Position numbers and translations under genes: made by a program. From contig NZ_BPQV01000010.1 in NCBI RefSeq assembly GCF_022179465.1, positions 124,001 to 188,000 on the forward strand: 64,000 nucleotides of DNA. The letters are read 5' to 3'. Of the stretch, positions 46,223-63,138 are shown piece after piece; positions within the stretch are counted from its first letter, which is position 1; the number at the start of each line of letters is the position of its first letter. The stretch comes from Methylobacterium organophilum (GTDB taxonomy: Bacteria; Pseudomonadota; Alphaproteobacteria; Rhizobiales; Beijerinckiaceae). The notes under the pieces are model-generated. The model was not told where the DNA came from and did not search any database. It saw only the letters and a program-made list of their open reading frames with translations.

Positions 46223-47254
46223 TCACGGCCCGAACACCTCGTCCACCGCCCGCGCCACCCGGGCGGTGGAGCCCGACTCGTCCAGCGGGTTGCGGCGCAG
46301 GCGGTGGCGCAGGGCGCTGGGGGCGATGCGCTTCAGATGGGCGTCGGTGACCGTGTCGTCGCCGTCGAGGGCGGCGAGCGCCCGGGCCGTGCGCAGCAGG
46401 GTGAGTTCGCCGCGCAGGCCGTCCGTGCCGAGCGCCAGGCAGAGCCGGGCCGCCTGTTCCAGCACCGCATCGGGCACGCTCACCGCATCGAGGCGGGTGC
46501 GGGCGGCGACGAGGCGCTTGCGCAGGGCTTTCTCCGCCTTCGCATGGGCGGCGCAAAATCCCTCCGGATCGCGCTCGTAGGCGTCGCGGCGGCGCACCAC
46601 CTCGATCCGGGTCGGGATGTCGGTGGGAGTCGTGACCTCGCAGGCGAGGCCGAAGCGGTCGAGGAGCTGCGGGCGCAACTCCCCCTCCTCCGGGTTGCCG
46701 GAGCCGACCAGCACGAAGCGGGCGGGATGGCGCAGGGAGAGCCCCTCGCGCTCCACCGTGTTGACCCCGGAGGCGGCGACGTCGAGCAGCAGGTCGACGA
46801 GATGGTCCTCCAGCAGGTTGACCTCGTCGATATAGAGGAAGCCGCGATTGGCCCGGGCCAGCAGCCCCGGCTCGAAGGCTTTCTCGCCGAGGCTCAGGGC
46901 CCGCTCCAGGTCGAGGGCGCCGACGACCCGGTCTTCGGTCGCGCCGAGCGGCAGGTCGACCACCGGCACCGGCACCTCCACCGCCTTCTTCGGGCGCGGA
47001 TGCGTGGCGCAATGGGGGCAGGCCTGCGCCGGGCTCGCCGGATCGCAGGCATAGGGGCAGCCCAGCACCGCCTGCATCGGCGGCAGCAGGGCCGCCAGGG
47101 CCCGGATCGCCGTGGACTTGCCGGTGCCCCGGTCCCCGAACACCAGCACCCCGCCCACCGACGGATCCACCGCCGCGATCAGAAGGGCTTGGCGCATCTC
47201 GTCCTGGGCGACGATGGCGGTGAAGGGGAAGGTGGGCACGGGGATAGTGCTCAA
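46223..47254 (-). CDS. bchI: Magnesium chelatase ATPase subunit I
   Basis: 343 residues from TTG 47254 (read MSTIPVPTFPFTAIVAQ), chosen from the family N-terminus; GTG at codon 6 is an alternative. AAA+ ATPase: Walker A GDRGTGKST (40-48), Walker B GFLYIDEVNLLEDHLVDLLLD, sensor VGSGNPEEGELRPQLLDRF. The BchI insert GCPYACDPASPAQACPHC is present. It powers Mg chelation with BchD. An inverted repeat lies between its start and hemA, so it may be transcribed less tightly with the upstream genes. Confidence 0.95.
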   Translation of the reverse strand: MSTIPVPTFPFTAIVAQDEMRQALLIAAVDPSVGGVLVFGDRGTGKSTAIRALAALLPPMQAVLGCPYACDPASPAQACPHCATHPRPKKAVEVPVPVVDLPLGATEDRVVGALDLERALSLGEKAFEPGLLARANRGFLYIDEVNLLEDHLVDLLLDVAASGVNTVEREGLSLRHPARFVLVGSGNPEEGELRPQLLDRFGLACEVTTPTDIPTRIEVVRRRDAYERDPEGFCAAHAKAEKALRKRLVAARTRLDAVSVPDAVLEQAARLCLALGTDGLRGELTLLRTARALAALDGDDTVTDAHLKRIAPSALRHRLRRNPLDESGSTARVARAVDEVFGP

Positions 47255-47308
47255 AGCGACGTTTCCGACCGTCCTGACATGTCGGGAATGAACCGCAAAC
47301 CCCTCGCC

Positions 47309-47422
47309 CCTCCGCGGGAGAGGGTGGCCCCGTAGGGGGTTGCGTGAGGGGAGCGCCGCGTCCGGAGGGGGCTGAGCCGGCCCCTCTCCCGCCTGCTCCG
47401 CAGGCACCCTCCCCCGCGGAGG
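47309..47422. repeat. Inverted repeat between hemA and bchI
   Basis: CCTCCGCGGGAGAGGGTG (47309-47326) recurs inverted at 47405-47422 (CACCCTCCCCCGCGGAGG), 17 of 18 bases complementary, around a 78-base spacer. This looks like a dispersed GC-rich intergenic repeat and could fold in the mRNA ahead of bchI. Confidence 0.7.
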
Positions 47423-47439
47423 GGGGGAGGGTTCGGGGG

Positions 47440-48657
47440 CTATTCCGCCGCTTCCTGCCTGAGGCCGATCCGCCGCCAGATCGTGCTCAGCGCGTCCACC
47501 AGGTGGTCGATGTCCTCGTCGGAATGCAGCGGCGAGGGCGTGATGCGCAGGCGCTCGGTGCCGCGGGCGACCGTTGGGTAGTTGATCGGCTGGACGTAGA
47601 TGCCGAACTCGTCGAGCAGGGTGTCGGAGATCGCCTTGCAGAGCACCGGGTCGCAGACCATCACCGGCACGATGTGGCTGCGGTTCGGCAGGGTCGGGAT
47701 GCCGGCGGCGTCGAGGGCGGCGCGCACGCGGGACACCCGGTCGCGGTGGCGGGCGCGCTCCGCCTCGCTCTCCTTGAGGTGGCGGATGCTGGCCGCCGCG
47801 CCGGCCGCCACCGCCGGGGGCAGCGAGGTGGTGAAGATGAAGCCGGAGGCGAAGCTGCGCACGAAGTCGCAGAGCTGGGCCGAACCGGTGATGTAGCCGC
47901 CCTGCACGCCGAAGGCCTTGCCGAGCGTGCCCTCGATCACGTCGAGGCGGTGGGCGAGGCCCATCCGCTCGGAGACGCCGCCGCCCCGGGCGCCGTAGAG
48001 GCCGACCGCGTGGACCTCGTCGAGATAGGTGAGCGCGCCGTGCTTCTCGGCCACGTCGCAGATCTCGTCGATCGGGGCGATGTCCCCGTCCATCGAGTAG
48101 ACCGACTCGAAGGCGACCAGCTTGGCCCGGCCGGGCTCGATCAGGGCGAGCTTGCGGTCGAGGTCCTCGGGGTCGTTGTGGCGGAAGACGTGGCGCTCGG
48201 CGCGGCTGTACCGGATGCCCTCGATCATCGAGGCATGGTTCTCCGCATCGGAGAACACGGCGCAATGCGGCAGGCGGGCGGCGAGCGTACCGAGCCCCGC
48301 CCAGTTCGAGACGTAGCCCGAGGTGAAGAGCAGCGCGGATTCCTTGCCGTGCAGGTCGGCGAGCTCCCGCTCCAGCAGCACGTGGTAGTGGTTGGTGCCG
48401 GAGATGTTGCGGGTGCCGCCGGCGCCGGCGCCGCAGCGCTCCAGGGCCTCGTGCATGGCGGCGAGCACCTTCGGATGCTGGCCCATGCCGAGATAGTCGT
48501 TGGAGCACCAGACCGTGACCTCGCGCAGGCCGCCGGGGCTGTGATGGGTCGCCTTGGGGAAGCCGCCGCGGTGGCGCTCGAGATCGGTGAAGACCCGGTA
48601 GCGCCCCTCGCGGTGGAGGCCGGCGATCGCGTTACCGAAGAAGCCTTCATAGTCCAT
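47440..48657 (-). CDS. hemA: 5-aminolevulinate synthase
   Basis: 405 residues. ATG 48657 is favoured over ATG 48663 because GGGAGG then lies at the proper 6-base spacing. PLP enzyme of the alpha-oxoamine synthase family: [48 protein letters not shown] Lys K247 in [14 protein letters not shown]. It makes ALA from glycine and succinyl-CoA, the entry to all tetrapyrroles. Its location inside the cluster puts ALA supply under photosynthetic control. Confidence 0.96.
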   Translation of the reverse strand: MDYEGFFGNAIAGLHREGRYRVFTDLERHRGGFPKATHHSPGGLREVTVWCSNDYLGMGQHPKVLAAMHEALERCGAGAGGTRNISGTNHYHVLLERELADLHGKESALLFTSGYVSNWAGLGTLAARLPHCAVFSDAENHASMIEGIRYSRAERHVFRHNDPEDLDRKLALIEPGRAKLVAFESVYSMDGDIAPIDEICDVAEKHGALTYLDEVHAVGLYGARGGGVSERMGLAHRLDVIEGTLGKAFGVQGGYITGSAQLCDFVRSFASGFIFTTSLPPAVAAGAAASIRHLKESEAERARHRDRVSRVRAALDAAGIPTLPNRSHIVPVMVCDPVLCKAISDTLLDEFGIYVQPINYPTVARGTERLRITPSPLHSDEDIDHLVDALSTIWRRIGLRQEAAE

Positions 48658-48695
48658 GGCCATCCTCCCTTGGTCGTTTGTCCCGCTGGGTGCGC

Positions 48696-49505
48696 TCACT
48701 CGCGTGGGCGCCCCGCGGCGTCGTTGATGTCGATCAAGCCCCTTGTCGGCTTGCCCGGCAGGCTCCAGCGCCAGAGCGCCACCGAAGGCAGGGGCAGCAT
48801 CAGGAACCAGTGTTCCAGCACCGCGAGGGCGGTCAGGCTCGCGAGCAGGGTGAAGCCCACCTGCTCGTGGGGCAGCCTTCCCTCGCCGAGGGAAGCCCGC
48901 AGCATCAGCGCGGCGGCGATGGTGCCGAGGCTCACCGAGACCGGGAAGAGCAGATTCATTGGCTTCCGGGTGAGGAAGCAGGCGAGATAGGACAGGTGCG
49001 GCGGCAGCAGCTCGGTGTTGAGGTTGCGCACCCCCAGGAACAGGTTCAGCCGGGCCGAGGCGTTCATCAGCACCAGGGTCGCGTAGGTGCACAGGGCGAA
49101 GTGGTTCGGCTGGCCCCAGGTGAGGCAGAGGATCGCGAGCCCGCCGATCAGGATCGCGAATTCGTGCCAGAGGCTGGTGGCGAGCGCCGCGAGGAAGCGG
49201 TCGAGCCCCCGCAGGGACGGCGCGCAGGCGACGGGCTTCGGGCCGGAGAGGAAGCCCATATAGTAGCTCATCTCCTGCCAGCCCCAGACGAGGATCGCCG
49301 CGGTGAAGGCGGTGTAGACCCCCGTCTCGGAGGGGTCGCCGGCGCTCGCGCCGATCGCCCAGAGGGCGCCCGCGAGCACCAGCGTCGCCCCCGCCATGCT
49401 GTAGGCATGGGTGTGCCGGGGCCGGTGATCCAGGAGCAGGATCACCCCGGTGGAGAACCACCAGAGCAACACCGCGTAGAGCGCCGGGGTGGCGTAGGCG
49501 CCCAT
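48696..49505 (-). CDS. puhE: Photosynthetic complex assembly protein PuhE
   Basis: 269 residues, seven or so membrane segments ([56 protein letters not shown] and others). Blocks [16 protein letters not shown] and [28 protein letters not shown] are typical of this group. Its loss in purple bacteria perturbs pigment or reaction-centre assembly; the mechanism is unknown. It lies one base from the acsF stop and 38 before hemA. Confidence 0.9.
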   Translation of the reverse strand: MGAYATPALYAVLLWWFSTGVILLLDHRPRHTHAYSMAGATLVLAGALWAIGASAGDPSETGVYTAFTAAILVWGWQEMSYYMGFLSGPKPVACAPSLRGLDRFLAALATSLWHEFAILIGGLAILCLTWGQPNHFALCTYATLVLMNASARLNLFLGVRNLNTELLPPHLSYLACFLTRKPMNLLFPVSVSLGTIAAALMLRASLGEGRLPHEQVGFTLLASLTALAVLEHWFLMLPLPSVALWRWSLPGKPTRGLIDINDAAGRPRE

Positions 49506-49506
49506 G

Positions 49507-50580
49507 CTACCAGACCGGTTGCAGGCGGATATCGGCGGGCATGGCGTTCTCCTTCACCGGCAGGGCGTAGAGCCGGGCGAAGGTGAAAGCCGCGCGCGTA
49601 CCCTGCAGGGCAAGCTTCAGCGTGCCGGCCAGGCCGCCCTCCGCCCGCGCCGCCTCGATCCGGCGGGAGCAGTCGAGCAGCGTGTCGAGGCCCCGGCGGA
49701 ATTTCGGGCTCTCGATGTCGAGGGTGATCGGGAAGGTCTGCTTCGAGATCTCCGAGGTGATGCGGAAGACCTTGAAGTCGTAATCGGTCGGATCGACGCC
49801 CAGCGCCTTGTGGAAGGCCGGGCGGCAATGGTCGCGCACATACATCGTCGCGAAGACCGCGAGCAGGAAGAACCGGATCCAGTAGCGGTTCACGCCCGCG
49901 GTGAGCTTGGGATTGGCCCGCATCAGCAGGGCGAAGGCCTCGCCGTGGCGGAACTCGTCGTTGCACCACTTCTCGAACCATTTGAAGATCGGGTGGATGC
50001 GCCGCTCGGGATGGCGCTCCAGCTCGCGGAAGATGGTGATGTAGCGAGCATAGCCGATCTTCTCGGAGAGATAGGTCGCGTAGAAGATGAATTTCGGCCG
50101 GAAGAAGGTGTATTTCTTGGTCTTGGTCAGGAAGCCGAGATCGACGCCGATGCCGAAATCCTTCAACGTGTCGTTGATGAACCCGGCATGCCGGGCCTCG
50201 TCCCGGCTCATGAAGCCGAACAGCTCCTTGATGTCCTTGTTCTTGGCGCGCTTGCGCATCTCCGCGTAGAGCACGCAGCCCGAGAACTCGGCGGTGATCG
50301 AGGAGACGAGGAAGTCGAGGAATTCCTTGCGCAGCTCCGGCTCGAGATTCGAGAGGTCGCAGTCGAATTCCTCGTTGCGGACGAAGTGGCGCTTGTTCGG
50401 GTCGGAGCGCAATTCCTCGATCAGGATGTCCCATTCCCGGCGCACGGGCTCGACATCGGTGCGGTCGAGCTCGTCGAAATCGGTGGTGTAGAAGCGCGGC
50501 GAGAGGAAGGTCGTCTCCTGCGCAGCCTTGGTCGAGGCGTTGACGGGCGATTTCGGAATCGGATGGACATGCGCGTTCAC
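49507..50580 (-). CDS. acsF: Aerobic Mg-protoporphyrin IX monomethyl ester oxidative cyclase
   Basis: 357 residues from GTG 50580, in a GTGA overlap with the preceding small gene. Di-iron carboxylate protein: ExxH motifs in [17 protein letters not shown] and [12 protein letters not shown], plus further Glu ligands in [16 protein letters not shown]. It uses O2 to form the isocyclic ring E of bacteriochlorophyll. The presence of AcsF, with no bchE in the window, fits synthesis under oxygen. Confidence 0.96.
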   Translation of the reverse strand: MNAHVHPIPKSPVNASTKAAQETTFLSPRFYTTDFDELDRTDVEPVRREWDILIEELRSDPNKRHFVRNEEFDCDLSNLEPELRKEFLDFLVSSITAEFSGCVLYAEMRKRAKNKDIKELFGFMSRDEARHAGFINDTLKDFGIGVDLGFLTKTKKYTFFRPKFIFYATYLSEKIGYARYITIFRELERHPERRIHPIFKWFEKWCNDEFRHGEAFALLMRANPKLTAGVNRYWIRFFLLAVFATMYVRDHCRPAFHKALGVDPTDYDFKVFRITSEISKQTFPITLDIESPKFRRGLDTLLDCSRRIEAARAEGGLAGTLKLALQGTRAAFTFARLYALPVKENAMPADIRLQPVW

Positions 50581-50873
50581 AGCGTCCTCCTCTCGGAAAA
50601 GCTCACCTCGTAGAGCTCGGTCAGCTCCAGGTGGGCGATCAGCTTGGTCCAGGCGCGCTCCAGCGCCCCGGCGCGGGTCACGGTGGCGCGGCCGTGCAGG
50701 ATCACGCGCTCGCCATAGGGGATGATCGCCGGGGCCTCGTGGACCTGCACGGCGTCGCCGGGCTCGATCTCGAAGCCGGCATCCAGGGTGACGTGGGCGT
50801 GCAGGCTCTCGGGGGTCTGCTCGATCTCGATGGTGCAGGGCACCTCGACCACGCGCTTTCGCAGGAAGTCCAT
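50577..50873 (-). CDS. Conserved small protein between puhC and acsF
   Basis: 98 residues from ATG 50873 ([33 protein letters not shown]). Soluble, mostly beta strands ([33 protein letters not shown]), then a helix ([29 protein letters not shown]). It is locked between puhC (one-base overlap) and acsF (GTGA overlap), so it is stoichiometrically translated with them. A small gene occupies this position in other purple bacteria, as I recall, without assigned function. A link to AcsF or reaction-centre assembly is inference. Confidence 0.8.
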   Translation of the reverse strand: MDFLRKRVVEVPCTIEIEQTPESLHAHVTLDAGFEIEPGDAVQVHEAPAIIPYGERVILHGRATVTRAGALERAWTKLIAHLELTELYEVSFSERRTL

Positions 50874-51331
50874 CAGCGGGTCTCCGTGGAATCGGGGAGC
50901 AGGCGGGCGAAGGCGCGGGCATTGTCCGGCCCGAAGGCTTCGAGGGCGATGCTGCGCCCGGTGGCGGCGTCGGCCAGCGACAGGCGGCCGTCGTCGTAGC
51001 GGGTGAGGCGGAAGGGGGTGGCGCGGCCGAGCCCCTCGCGCTGGCGCGCCTGGGCGAGGCTGCGCAGGGTGCCGCGCACGAAGCCGTCTTCGCCGGGGCG
51101 GATCGTGGCCAGGAGCCGGGCGGTGGCCGCGTCCTTGAGCGCGATGGAACCGTCCGCCGCGTCCTCGGCCCGGAAATCCAGGCGGGCGAGCGGAGTCGCC
51201 TCGGGCAGCACCGTGCGGCCGATATCCTCGCGCCGGCCGAACCCGGCGGCGACCATGGTGAAGCCGAGGAGCCCGAGGATCCCCAAAGCCGCGAGCTTCG
51301 GAATCGGTCCCGTGTGCGTGCGATCGGGCAT
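50873..51331 (-). CDS. puhC: Photosynthetic complex assembly protein PuhC
   Basis: 152 residues. One N-terminal membrane anchor ([19 protein letters not shown]), then a periplasmic domain: [87 protein letters not shown]. This strand-rich domain is the PuhC signature. PuhC helps organise the LH1-reaction-centre core. It lies 12 bases after puhB and overlaps orf98. Confidence 0.92.
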   Translation of the reverse strand: MPDRTHTGPIPKLAALGILGLLGFTMVAAGFGRREDIGRTVLPEATPLARLDFRAEDAADGSIALKDAATARLLATIRPGEDGFVRGTLRSLAQARQREGLGRATPFRLTRYDDGRLSLADAATGRSIALEAFGPDNARAFARLLPDSTETR

Positions 51332-51343
51332 GGCCGCCCTCCC

Positions 51344-52000
51344 CTATTCCGCCGGGACCAGCCGGCCGGGCAGGGCCGGCTCGGAAGGCTGCGCGACGAT
51401 GACCGGGACGACACTCTCCGAAGCCCCGTGATGGGCCGCCAGCGCCTCGGCCAGGAGGCGGGCCACCCGCGCCGCCTCGGGCACCGAGCGCAGCATCGGC
51501 TCGGGCCGGGCCACGCGCCAGGGCCGGGCATGGGGCCAGAGATGCAGGTAGGCGATGCGCTGGCCGTCCTTCAGGCGCAGGGGCAGGTCGCCGCTGCCGT
51601 CGCGGAAGGCGTGCAGGCCCGCCGCCTCGATCTGCGCGAAGGGCAGGTTGAGGGTGATCGGCAAGGCGATGCCGACATGCAGCACCATGCGGCGGTTCGT
51701 GAGGGTGTAGACCGTCGTGCGGTGGACGAGCCAGGCGAACAGGCCGAGCAGCGCCAGAGCCAGGAGGCCGGCGAGCAGCACCGGCGCCGCCGCGGCGAGG
51801 GCTTCGAGCCGGCTCGGCGCGGCGAGCGCGAAGGCGAGGGCCGCGGCCCCGAACCACAGGGCGACCAGGCGGGCGTGGAACACCCGCAGGAACACGCCGC
51901 GGGTGCCGGGCGCGCCCTGCCAGACGCGCCGCTCGCCCTCCGGCAGCGGACCGGGCAGCCCGCGCAGGGTGCCCTCGGGGAGGAAATCGGATTCGGTCAC
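51344..52000 (-). CDS. puhB: Photosynthetic complex assembly protein PuhB
   Basis: 218 residues, ATG 52000 overlapping the puhA stop (ATGA). Membrane protein with two or three helices ([38 protein letters not shown]) and a bacterial PH-like domain ([36 protein letters not shown]). It begins [23 protein letters not shown], typical of PuhB. It supports reaction-centre assembly in the inner membrane. Confidence 0.92.
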   Translation of the reverse strand: MTESDFLPEGTLRGLPGPLPEGERRVWQGAPGTRGVFLRVFHARLVALWFGAAALAFALAAPSRLEALAAAAPVLLAGLLALALLGLFAWLVHRTTVYTLTNRRMVLHVGIALPITLNLPFAQIEAAGLHAFRDGSGDLPLRLKDGQRIAYLHLWPHARPWRVARPEPMLRSVPEAARVARLLAEALAAHHGASESVVPVIVAQPSEPALPGRLVPAE

Positions 52001-52770
52001 AGGATCGGCTCCGCGCGGGCGGGCGTGGCGTAGAGCGTGCCGGCGCCGAAATAGGCCATGATCTTCTCCTCCTCGAGGAGCGTCACGGAATCCGGGTCCC
52101 TGGTGCCGGGGATGTCCGCGAATTGGCGTGCGAGCAGCGCCTTGGTCTTCACCGTGTCGTCCAGCGGGCCGGTCCGGCAGAAATTGACCGGCATCAGCAC
52201 CCGGCGGCCGCCGGCGCCGAGCTCGACCTCGTAGTAGCGCACGAAGGATTCGCCCCGGTCGACCCAGAGATCGACGACGGTGCCGGCGGGCTGGCGGTCG
52301 GCGCCGAACACCACCGAGCCGATCGGGTTCGGCCCGGCCTCGTGCACCACGAAATGCGTGGCGACCCGCAGGGGCACGATGCGGTTCTGCCCGTCCCAGG
52401 TCTGGTCGTGCTCGTCGTGGCGCGGCGCCCAGGAGCCCGGGCCGACCGGGGCCTGGAACGAGCGCTCCGTGCGCTCGTAGGGCGCCCCGGGCCAGGGCTC
52501 GACCTTCGCGCTCGGCACGCCGGTGGCGTAGTCGAAATTGGTGTTGGGCGCGTAGGTGGTGTGCCCGCTCGACAGCCGGAACGCCTTGGGTGTCGGGATC
52601 AGGATCGGGTTCGGGCTCTTCAGCCGGCCGGCGGCCTCGTTCTCGAGGGGATAGCCCTCCCGGCGGTCCTCCCGGCGGAGCCAGAAGACGAGGCCCGCGA
52701 AGAAGATCCAGAACGCGTAGAGCACGACCTGCGCGACGTCGATGTAACCGGTGATCTCGCCTCTGGGCAT
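51997..52770 (-). CDS. puhA: Photosynthetic reaction centre H subunit
   Basis: 257 residues from ATG 52770 (MPRGEITGYIDVAQVVLYAFWIFFAGLVFWLRREDRREGYPLE). Single transmembrane helix near residues 12-32, then the cytoplasmic beta-rich PRC domain (VVDLWVDRGESFVRYYEVEL, VLMPVNFCRTG). The H subunit caps L and M and guides protons to the QB quinone. pufL and pufM are not in this window. It sits 14 bases after lhaA. Confidence 0.96.
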   Translation of the reverse strand: MPRGEITGYIDVAQVVLYAFWIFFAGLVFWLRREDRREGYPLENEAAGRLKSPNPILIPTPKAFRLSSGHTTYAPNTNFDYATGVPSAKVEPWPGAPYERTERSFQAPVGPGSWAPRHDEHDQTWDGQNRIVPLRVATHFVVHEAGPNPIGSVVFGADRQPAGTVVDLWVDRGESFVRYYEVELGAGGRRVLMPVNFCRTGPLDDTVKTKALLARQFADIPGTRDPDSVTLLEEEKIMAYFGAGTLYATPARAEPIL

Positions 52771-52784
52771 GGCGCGCCTCCCGA

Positions 52785-54206
52785 TCAGGTGGGCTGGTTG
52801 ACGAGGGTGTCTGGACGCGGCGCCCGCGCGCTCCGGCGGCGCACGAGCGGGCCGAGGGCGGCGAGGGTCGCGAAGAGCAATGCGATCTCGAGGTGGTAGA
52901 CGATGAGATAGCCGGTGGAGGGCAGGTTCATGCCCTCGCCCAGCGCCCCGGAGGTGGCGAGCGCCGAGCCGAGGTCGCGCAGGAGCCCGCTCGACCCGAT
53001 GGCGAGGCCCGCGGCGCTGGCCTGGGCCGCGCCCCAGGCGCCGAGGGCGAGGCCCGTATCCTCCGGGCCGGCCTTCTCCATGGAGGCGGTGAGCGTGCCG
53101 TGGGCGAAGAGGCCGCCGCCGACGCCGATCAGCGTCACGCCCACCGCGAAGAGCCGGGTCGAGGCGAGCGGGGCGGCGAAGACGACCGCCGAGAAGGCGA
53201 CGATGCCGATGCCGGCCCCGGCCGCGGCGACGCGGTAGGGGTCGCCCCCGCGGCCGAGCCAGCGGGCCGCCGTGACGAGGCCGAGGCCGCCGCCGGCGGC
53301 GAGCATGGCGGTCAGCGCCGTGGTCTGCGAGACGGTGAGCCCGAGGATGTGGCCGCCATAGGGTTCGAGCAGGATGTCCTGCATCGAGAAGCCGGCGGTG
53401 CCGAGCGCGATCGCGGCGAGGTGCCGGCGCGCCCGGCCGTCCCGGGCATAGGCGCGCCAGGATGGCGCGAAGGCCGGGCGCGGGGCGGCCCGGTCGGTCC
53501 GGGCGGCCCCGCGCGGCTCCTGCTTCCACAGGGCGATGCCGTTCAGGACCATGGTGGCCAGCGCGGCGCCCTGGATCACCTGGATCAGGCGGACCTGCGA
53601 GAAATTCGCCAGCAGCAGGCCGAAGATCACGGCGCTGCCCATCATGCCGGCGAGCAGCATGGCGCAGAGCAGGGCGACCACCTTCGGGCGGGACTGGGCC
53701 GGGGCGAGATCGGTGGCCAGCGCCAGGCCCACCGTCTGCGTGGTGTGCAGCCCGGCGCCGACGAGGAGGAAGGCGAGCGCGGCCGCCGCATCCCCGACCC
53801 AGAGCGGCCCGGTGGTGTCGCCGGAGAGCAGCAGCAGGGCGAAGGGCATGATGGCGAGGCCGCCGAATTGCAGCAGCGTGCCGAACCAGATGTAGGGGAC
53901 CCGCCGCCAGCCGAGCACGGAGCGGTGCGTGTCCGATCGGAAGCCGACCAGGGCCCGGAACGGCGCGACCAGCAGCGGCAGGGAGAGCATCAGCGCCACG
54001 ATCCAGGCGGGCACGGCGAGCTCGACGATCATCACCCGGTTGAGCGTGCCGATCAGCAGCACCGCGGCCATGCCGACGGTGACCTGGAACAGCGACAGCC
54101 GCATCAGCCGCCCGAGCGGCAATTCCTTCGTCGCCGCATCGGCGAAGGGAAGGATGGCCGGGCCGAGGCGCAGCAGGGCGCGGGTGATGGCGAGGCCGGA
54201 CTTCAT
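52785..54206 (-). CDS. lhaA: LH1 assembly protein LhaA (PucC-family MFS protein)
   Basis: 473 residues with about 12 transmembrane helices. PucC/LhaA blocks: LPLLVAPFRALVGFRSDTHRSVLGWRRVPYIWFGTLLQFGGLAIMPFAL, GAGLHTTQTVGLALATDLAPAQSRPKVVALLCAML, and FSMQDILLEPYGGHILGL. It shepherds bacteriochlorophyll or LH1 subunits into the core complex. ATG 54206 overlaps the bchM stop by four bases; puhA follows. Confidence 0.93.
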   Translation of the reverse strand: MKSGLAITRALLRLGPAILPFADAATKELPLGRLMRLSLFQVTVGMAAVLLIGTLNRVMIVELAVPAWIVALMLSLPLLVAPFRALVGFRSDTHRSVLGWRRVPYIWFGTLLQFGGLAIMPFALLLLSGDTTGPLWVGDAAAALAFLLVGAGLHTTQTVGLALATDLAPAQSRPKVVALLCAMLLAGMMGSAVIFGLLLANFSQVRLIQVIQGAALATMVLNGIALWKQEPRGAARTDRAAPRPAFAPSWRAYARDGRARRHLAAIALGTAGFSMQDILLEPYGGHILGLTVSQTTALTAMLAAGGGLGLVTAARWLGRGGDPYRVAAAGAGIGIVAFSAVVFAAPLASTRLFAVGVTLIGVGGGLFAHGTLTASMEKAGPEDTGLALGAWGAAQASAAGLAIGSSGLLRDLGSALATSGALGEGMNLPSTGYLIVYHLEIALLFATLAALGPLVRRRSARAPRPDTLVNQPT

Positions 54207-54945
54207 GCGCCGCCCCCGAGATCCCCTCTCTCCGCCGGGAGTGAAGGGTCGTCGCGGGTCAGCGCGATGGCATTGGAAAGATAGAACCCGCTATTCACCC
54301 GCTGCGTCCGCGCCAGGGCGAAGCCGGTCAGGGCCGGCTCGCGGGCGATCCGCCGGCGCAGGGCGCCCTCGGTCACGGGCACGATGGCGGGCGCCCGGTC
54401 GGATTTCGGAAACAGCGTGCCGGCCGCATGCATCAGGGTGAGCAGGGCCGTGCGCGGCGCCACCGTGATCAGCAAGCGGCCGCCGGTGCGCGGCGCCAGC
54501 ACGGCCAGCGCCCGGACGATGTCGGCGGCGCTGTAATGGATCAGCGAATCCATCGCCACGACATGGTCGAAGCGCCCCAGGGCCGGGTCGAGCATGTCGC
54601 CGACGCGGAACGCGATCCGGCCGGCGCCCGGGATCGCCGGCAGGCGCTCGCGGGCGAGCCCGACCAGGGTCGGCGAGACGTCGACCGCCACCACCTCGGC
54701 CCCCCGCCGGGCGGCCTCGACGGCGAGCGCCCCGGTGCCGCAGCCGGCGTCGAGCAGGCGCTGCCCGGAGAGATCCGCGGGCAGCCAGTCGAGCAGCGTC
54801 GCCCGCATGCGGTCGCGGCCGGCCCGCACCGTGGCGCGGATCTTCGAGACCGGGGCGTCCGAGGTCAGCCGCGACCAGGCCTCGACCGCGGTGCGGTCGA
54901 AATAGGTCTCCAGCTGGGAGCGGCGGGTGGCGTAGCTGGTGCTCA

Positions 54946-54946
<1 letters not shown>
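54203..54946 (-). CDS. bchM: Mg-protoporphyrin IX O-methyltransferase
   Basis: 247 residues from ATG 54946, overlapping the bchL stop (ATGA). SAM-dependent methyltransferase: QRLLDAGCGTGALAVEAARRGAEVVAVDVS, then FRVGDMLDPALGRFDHVVAMDSLIHY. It methylates the C13 propionate of Mg-protoporphyrin IX, giving the AcsF substrate. The start SYATRRSQLETYFDRTAVEAW is typical BchM. Length normal. Confidence 0.95.
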
Positions 54947-59526
<4,580 letters not shown>

Positions 59527-59552
<26 letters not shown>

Positions 59553-61128
59553 CGTAAAGGGTCTCGAGAGTGATGCGCGCGAGGTTGCGCTCGCGGGCGA
59601 AGCGCTCGGTGTTGGCGCGGGCTTTTCCGCGCACGAAGAACGGGATTTTCTTGAGTTCCTTCTCGGCCTCGGGCGCCCAGGGCGCGGTCCCATCGAGGAC
59701 GATGGGCGCGGCCTGGGAGGCGGCCGTGTCCGGTGCAGGCGCCGGCTTGTGCGAGGAGCCGGCCGGCGCCTGTCCCACGGCGTCTCCGGCCGCTCTCGGC
59801 GCCGCGCCGAGATGCGACGGCCCGACGCCATCATGGAATTCGTGGTCCTCCCGGAACATGCCGAGGAGGTGTTCCTCCAGCCCCATCATCAGGGGATGGA
59901 CCAGGGTGTCGAACAGGACGTTGGCGCCCTCGAAGCCCATCTGCGGGGCGTGGCGGGCCGGGAAATCCTGCACATGGACCGGCGCCGAGATCACCGCGCA
60001 GGGCAGCCCCATGCGCTTGGCGACGTGGCGCTCCATCTGCGTGCCGAGCACCAGCTCGGGTTGGGCCGCCTGGATCGCCGCCTCGACGTCGAGATAATCG
60101 TCGGTGATCGTGGCCTCGAGGCCGTGGGCGGCGGCCTCGGCCCGGACCTCGCGGGCGAATTCCCGGGTATAGGTGCCGAGCCCGACCAAGGCGAAGCCGA
60201 GCTCCTTCGTCGCGACCCGGGCGATGGCGAGCGCGTGACTCGCATCCCCGAACACGAAGACGCGCTTGCCGGTGAGATAGTTGGAATCGACCGAGCGCGC
60301 GTACCAGGGCAGCCGCGAGGGCGCGCCGGCGAGCACCGGCGCGGGATCTACCCCGGCGAGCGCCGCCACCGCCTCGACGAAGCGGGTCGTGGCGCCGACC
60401 CCGATCGGCACGATCTCGGTGAAGGGCTGGCGGAAGGTCTTTTCGAGGTATTGCGCGGCGCTGCGCGCGATCTCGGGATAGAGCACGACGTTGAAATCGG
60501 CCGCGCCGAGGCGCCCGAGATCGGCGGGCGTGGCGCCGAGGGGGGCGACCACGTTCACGTCGATGCCGAGGGCGTCGAGGATCTTGCGGATCTCGATCAG
60601 GTCGTCGCGGTGGCGGAAGCCCAGAGCCGTGGGGCCGAGGAGGTTGCAGGAGGCGCGCCGCCCCTCCCGCGGGGCGCGTTCCACCGCCGGACCGGCCAAA
60701 GCGCGCACCAGGCGGTAGAAGGTCTCCGAGGCGCCCCAGTTCTCCTTCTTCTGGTAGGCGGGCAGTTCCAGCGGGATCACCGGGATCGGCAGGGCGAGGG
60801 CCTTGGCGAGGCCGCCGGGATCATCCTGGATCAGCTCCGCCGTGCAGGAGGCGCCCACGATCATCGCCTGGGGGGCGAAGCGGGCGTAGGCCTCCGCGAC
60901 CGCGTCCTTGAACAGGGCGGCGGTGTCGCGGCCGAGATCCTGGGCCTGGAAGGTGGTGTAGGTGACGGGCGGGCGGGCCTCCCGCCGCTCGATCATCGTG
61001 AAGAGCAGGTCGGCATAGGTGTCGCCCTGGGGGGCGTGCAGCACGTAATGCAGGCCCCGCATCGCGGTGGCGATCCGCATCGCGCCGATATGGGGCGGCC
61101 CCTCATAGGTCCAGACGGTGAGCTGCAT
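59527..61128 (-). CDS. bchB: Dark-operative protochlorophyllide reductase subunit B
   Basis: 533 residues from ATG 61128 ([42 protein letters not shown]). D36 in APQGDTYAD is the unusual Asp ligand of the NB cluster. Further blocks: [16 protein letters not shown] and [26 protein letters not shown]-type sequence. A Pro/Ala-rich linker near residues 440-475 precedes the small C-terminal domain ([31 protein letters not shown]-like, ending in YDAKAHYGR). Pairs with BchN; two bases follow the bchN stop. Confidence 0.96.
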
Positions 61129-61130
61129 CG

Positions 61131-62967
<1,837 letters not shown>

Positions 62968-62973
<6 letters not shown>

Positions 62974-62985
62974 TGGCGCTTGACG
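62968..62985. promoter_or_regulatory. PpsR-like site 1 between bchF and aerR
   Basis: TGTCAATGGCGCTTGACG: TGTC-N10-GAC with only the last base off the TGT-N12-ACA consensus. Confidence 0.6.
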
Positions 62986-63001
62986 TAAAACCAGTGTGAC
63001 A
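62984..63001. promoter_or_regulatory. PpsR-like site 2 between bchF and aerR
   Basis: CGTAAAACCAGTGTGACA: right half GACA perfect, left half CGT one base off. It overlaps site 1 by two bases, giving the side-by-side arrangement in which PpsR/CrtJ tetramers bind cooperatively. Confidence 0.5.
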
Positions 63002-63138
63002 GTGGTGTCGGGTATTATACAATTTCGACGATTGCCAAGCCGTCAGATGAGCGTATCGTGGGCCCAACCGGATATAACAAACTATAAGAAACGGGGCTGC
63101 GCGTACGGGTCGTCCAAAAACAACCCTGGGAGGCGCCA

